Made by a program: the position numbers and the translations under genes. From contig CALRPI020000020.1 in the NCBI GenBank assembly GCA_943370025.1, positions 1 through 64,000 on the forward strand: a stretch of 64,000 bases of DNA, given 5' to 3'. This document shows, piece after piece, positions 61,957 through 64,000 of this stretch. How positions within the stretch are numbered: the first letter of the stretch is position 1; the number at the start of each line of letters is the position of its first letter. A model generated the notes under the pieces. That model saw nothing but the letters and a program-made list of their open reading frames with translations. It ran no database searches and was not told the origin of the DNA. The stretch comes from JAAUUE01 sp943370025. Lineage in GTDB: Bacteria; Cyanobacteriota; Cyanobacteriia; Cyanobacteriales; JAAUUE01.

Positions 61957-62824
61957 AGCCGAATCCAGCTTTCCCTTCCTTAATTTCTATATCTGGCAGC
62001 AAAGCTATTAGCTTTTGTCTAAATCCTTGGTAACTTGCTTGGTGATCATCATACCACCAGTTGTATTTCTGCTTCAGGTTTATAGCTGCACTAGGGGTAG
62101 ATGCTACTAGGGATCTATCAGTACTGGAATGAAAATCTTGAATAACTATGCGATCGACTATACCCAGCTTAGTAATAAATTCATCCTGCTCCTCCGGGAA
62201 AGTTGGCAGCAAAGGTGTAATCGTAATAGAAAATTTTGTATAATAACCAGCCCAATTTTTAATCCCATATCGGAGTTTTGCGATCGCCTGTAATCTAGAT
62301 TTAATACTTGGAGATCGAGGTTCAAAATCTCGTTTTACCCTTTCACTACCTGTAGGAATACTCATATTTATCCGTAGTCTTTCAAAATCCTGGAGGATTT
62401 CTAAATCCCTGAAAATCATAGGGCTACGAGTTTGGATTACTAGAGTAGGTTGATAAGGCAGCATAACTTGTAATAGTTGGCGAGTTAGATTTTGTTTAGC
62501 TTCTACTGGTTGATAGGGGTCTGTGACACTACTCATATAGATTCGAGCAGATTTTTCGGGATTTTTCCTTGCCCATCTCGCTAATTCTTTCTCTAATAAT
62601 TCTGCTGCATTTTGTTTGATAATTACCCAATTACCCCAATCTTCTCTTAATTGATTATTGGGACTAAAAGCCGCAGCATAGCAATAGCTACAAGCATACT
62701 GACAACCTCGATAGGGATTAAGAGTGAAGTCATAATCACTAATAAACCCTGATGCTTTACTCAAAATAGATTTAGCATCTGTGAAATTCATTGTAAATCC
62801 CAAAGGATTTGTTATATCTGCCAT
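61949..62824 (-). CDS. Radical SAM protein, SPL/Rv2578c-like
   Basis: 291 residues. The [4Fe-4S] motif is C41-x3-C45-x2-C48 in YRGCQYACSYCYA, the usual CxxxCxxC. Then GWNVIIKQ-like (WGNWVIIKQNAAELLEKEL), YMSSVTDPYQPVE and LVIQTRSP, the motif set of the spore-photoproduct-lyase-like/Rv2578c group (DUF-type radical SAM). INMSIPTGSE and ITITPLLPTFP complete the barrel. Substrate unknown. First gene of a two-gene unit with the methyltransferase-like gene (8-base overlap). Confidence 0.85.
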   Translation of the reverse strand: MADITNPLGFTMNFTDAKSILSKASGFISDYDFTLNPYRGCQYACSYCYAAAFSPNNQLREDWGNWVIIKQNAAELLEKELARWARKNPEKSARIYMSSVTDPYQPVEAKQNLTRQLLQVMLPYQPTLVIQTRSPMIFRDLEILQDFERLRINMSIPTGSERVKRDFEPRSPSIKSRLQAIAKLRYGIKNWAGYYTKFSITITPLLPTFPEEQDEFITKLGIVDRIVIQDFHSSTDRSLVASTPSAAINLKQKYNWWYDDHQASYQGFRQKLIALLPDIEIKEGKAGFGYE

Positions 62825-63167
62825 AGCTTTGTATTGGATAAAAAGTTAATGGGGAAGAAAAGATGATGTTTGTAGGGAGAATCATAGTCAGCTTGGCGAC
62901 TGCCATAGGAGATTGCAGGAAGTACTAGATATATATATTAAGCTATCAACCTGAGAATAATTACTCAGAGAATTTACATATTTAAAGATACACCCGATTA
63001 TGCTTGTATGAAAGATATAGCTTTGTATTGGCAATGTAGATTATATATTTTCCAATTACCATATAGCTCCCATCTTTATACAAGCTTTTTGGTTTATACA
63101 ATCTAAAAAGGATTAATATCTTGTAGCATCCATACCCTTTATGTTTCATTGTCTCTTCTTTTACTTT
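62825..63167. other. 343-base AT-rich intergenic region
   Basis: No supported gene. ATAGCTTTGTATTGG occurs twice: beside the radical SAM start (62823) and at about 63018. The region includes long AT runs that could contain the promoter of the radical SAM gene. No strong hairpin is seen. Confidence 0.5.
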
Positions 63168-63905
63168 CTAACGTTCCTCTGGGGCGATCAAGAGTTGGAG
63201 GACGCGATCGATGTCTGAAAGATCTCCCACAATCCGCCGGACTGGAGTTGGCGTAACCCGAACCAACGTAGGAGTAGCCGAGATATGGTTAAGCTCTGCT
63301 TGGTCTGGATGTTTGAAGATATCTATGACCTTCAAAGTATAGGGATGGCGGAGGGATTTTTCTAGGAGTTCGTGGAGTTCATGGAGAATCCGTTCAGTAT
63401 TGGTGCTATGACCAGAGACGAATAGACGCAGGACATAGCTTTGGGCGGGGGGGGACTGGGGACGAAGAGCTTGGCGGAGAGAGATTTGGTTAGCTCTATT
63501 GGCTTGATAATGAATAATTAAATCGTGGTCTTGCCAAAGCTGAGGAAATTGAGAACGGTAAGTTTCAAGAATCACCGGGTCGCAAAATTTCTCCTGCCAC
63601 GGAGCCACCTGCCACAGGAGATTGCGAGTTTCAAAGATTTCATTGAGGAGAGGCTGATAGCGGCGGACGGGCAGATGCAGTTCAGCCGCAGTATGGATTT
63701 GCTTCGTATGGGTATCCAGCCAGCGATCGATCGTGGCGGTATAACCGGGAATCAGAAAATGGGGTGGTTCTGGCAAGTCGAGGATCTCTTGAAGGGCGGT
63801 GCAGAGATCCAGATGCCAACGTTCTTGCTTAGTGGCATCAATGGTGTAAATCAGATCTCCACCGGGAGTGAATAGAGCAATCCCTTTGAACAAATCTTTG
63901 GTCAT
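63168..63905 (-). CDS. Two-domain KaiB-family protein
   Basis: 245 residues. The C-terminal domain (about 156-243) is KaiB-like: YVLRLFVSGHS, LKVIDIFKHPDQAELNHISATPTLVR and RRIVGDLSDIDRVLQLL, all typical of KaiB. The N-terminal 155 residues (GIALFTPGGDLIYTIDATK; HFLIPGYTATIDRW; FETRNLLW) form an extra domain absent from canonical KaiB (about 100 residues). KaiB binds KaiC in the cyanobacterial clock and switches fold; long KaiB paralogues of this kind occur in several cyanobacteria. No kaiA or kaiC is in the window, so a role in the clock is inferred only. Confidence 0.8.
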   Translation of the reverse strand: MTKDLFKGIALFTPGGDLIYTIDATKQERWHLDLCTALQEILDLPEPPHFLIPGYTATIDRWLDTHTKQIHTAAELHLPVRRYQPLLNEIFETRNLLWQVAPWQEKFCDPVILETYRSQFPQLWQDHDLIIHYQANRANQISLRQALRPQSPPAQSYVLRLFVSGHSTNTERILHELHELLEKSLRHPYTLKVIDIFKHPDQAELNHISATPTLVRVTPTPVRRIVGDLSDIDRVLQLLIAPEER

Positions 63906-64000
63906 AGTGAGAGGAGGGAATAGTTAGCGACTTAATCTATGATGGGGCGATCGATCGCCAATCTCTGCAAAAGAATGTCAATGATTTAATAATATGAGGC

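Noticed and set aside
1..64000. tRNA, rRNA, tmRNA and known riboswitches
   Set aside because: I scanned the intergenic gaps by eye for T-loop and other conserved cores and found none. A covariance-model search would be decisive.

Overview
The window is cyanobacterial chromosome. The evidence is the very frequent octamer GCGATCGC (HIP1), a Ycf54 homologue, the 8-vinyl reductase BciB, the proton-extrusion protein PcxA, a KaiB-domain protein, a KaiB/Ycf-type gene complement and typical cyanobacterial orphan sensor kinases. Species is not assigned. I found no rRNA, tRNA or CRISPR array. Gene order is mostly unlinked housekeeping genes on both strands, separated by intergenic regions full of short hairpin repeats and MITE-like elements.

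Region by region. 0-6.9 kb: the end of a histidine kinase, a MurG-like glycosyltransferase, RluD-type pseudouridine synthase, FolP, a GerMN-domain lipoprotein, an intact IS110-family transposase with a probable bridge-RNA leader, and RNase Z. 7-13.7 kb: a PotD/PotC/PotB polyamine importer without its ATPase, an OFA-type MFS carrier and an ATP-grasp PGM1-like peptide ligase. 13.9-21.7 kb: a CHASE4-PAS-GGDEF-EAL protein, a short Crp/Fnr regulator and the phosphate operon pstS-pstC-pstA-pstB. 21.9-28.3 kb: bioY-lspA, 5-formyl-THF cyclo-ligase, cysteine synthase, a Uma2 nuclease and an Lhr-like helicase.

28.3-37 kb is the most accessory part: a RAYT-type HUH transposase embedded in an array of REP-like hairpins, then a CHAT-(NB-ARC)-TPR protein with a caspase-like His/Cys dyad, a large dCache-HAMP-PAS histidine kinase and pcxA. 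37-51.5 kb: a divergent UvrD-like ATPase, two exported TPR proteins, the NAD genes nadB, nadA and nadC (and nadD at 51 kb), a degenerate histidine kinase, bciB, a peptidoglycan-binding protein and pyrR. 52-56 kb: murC, murB, a YbaB/EbfC protein, a low-molecular-weight tyrosine phosphatase and ycf54.

56-64 kb: a long prokaryotic Argonaute with what looks like a complete DEDD catalytic tetrad, bracketed by inverted 19-bp repeats; pdxJ; ygfZ; an overlapping pair made of a radical SAM protein and a coiled-coil methyltransferase-like protein; and a two-domain KaiB protein.

The best candidates for new biology are the Argonaute and its bracketing repeats, the CHAT-STAND-TPR protein next to the RAYT/REP array, the radical SAM/methyltransferase pair, the IS110 leader RNA and at least five families of non-autonomous palindromic repeats.
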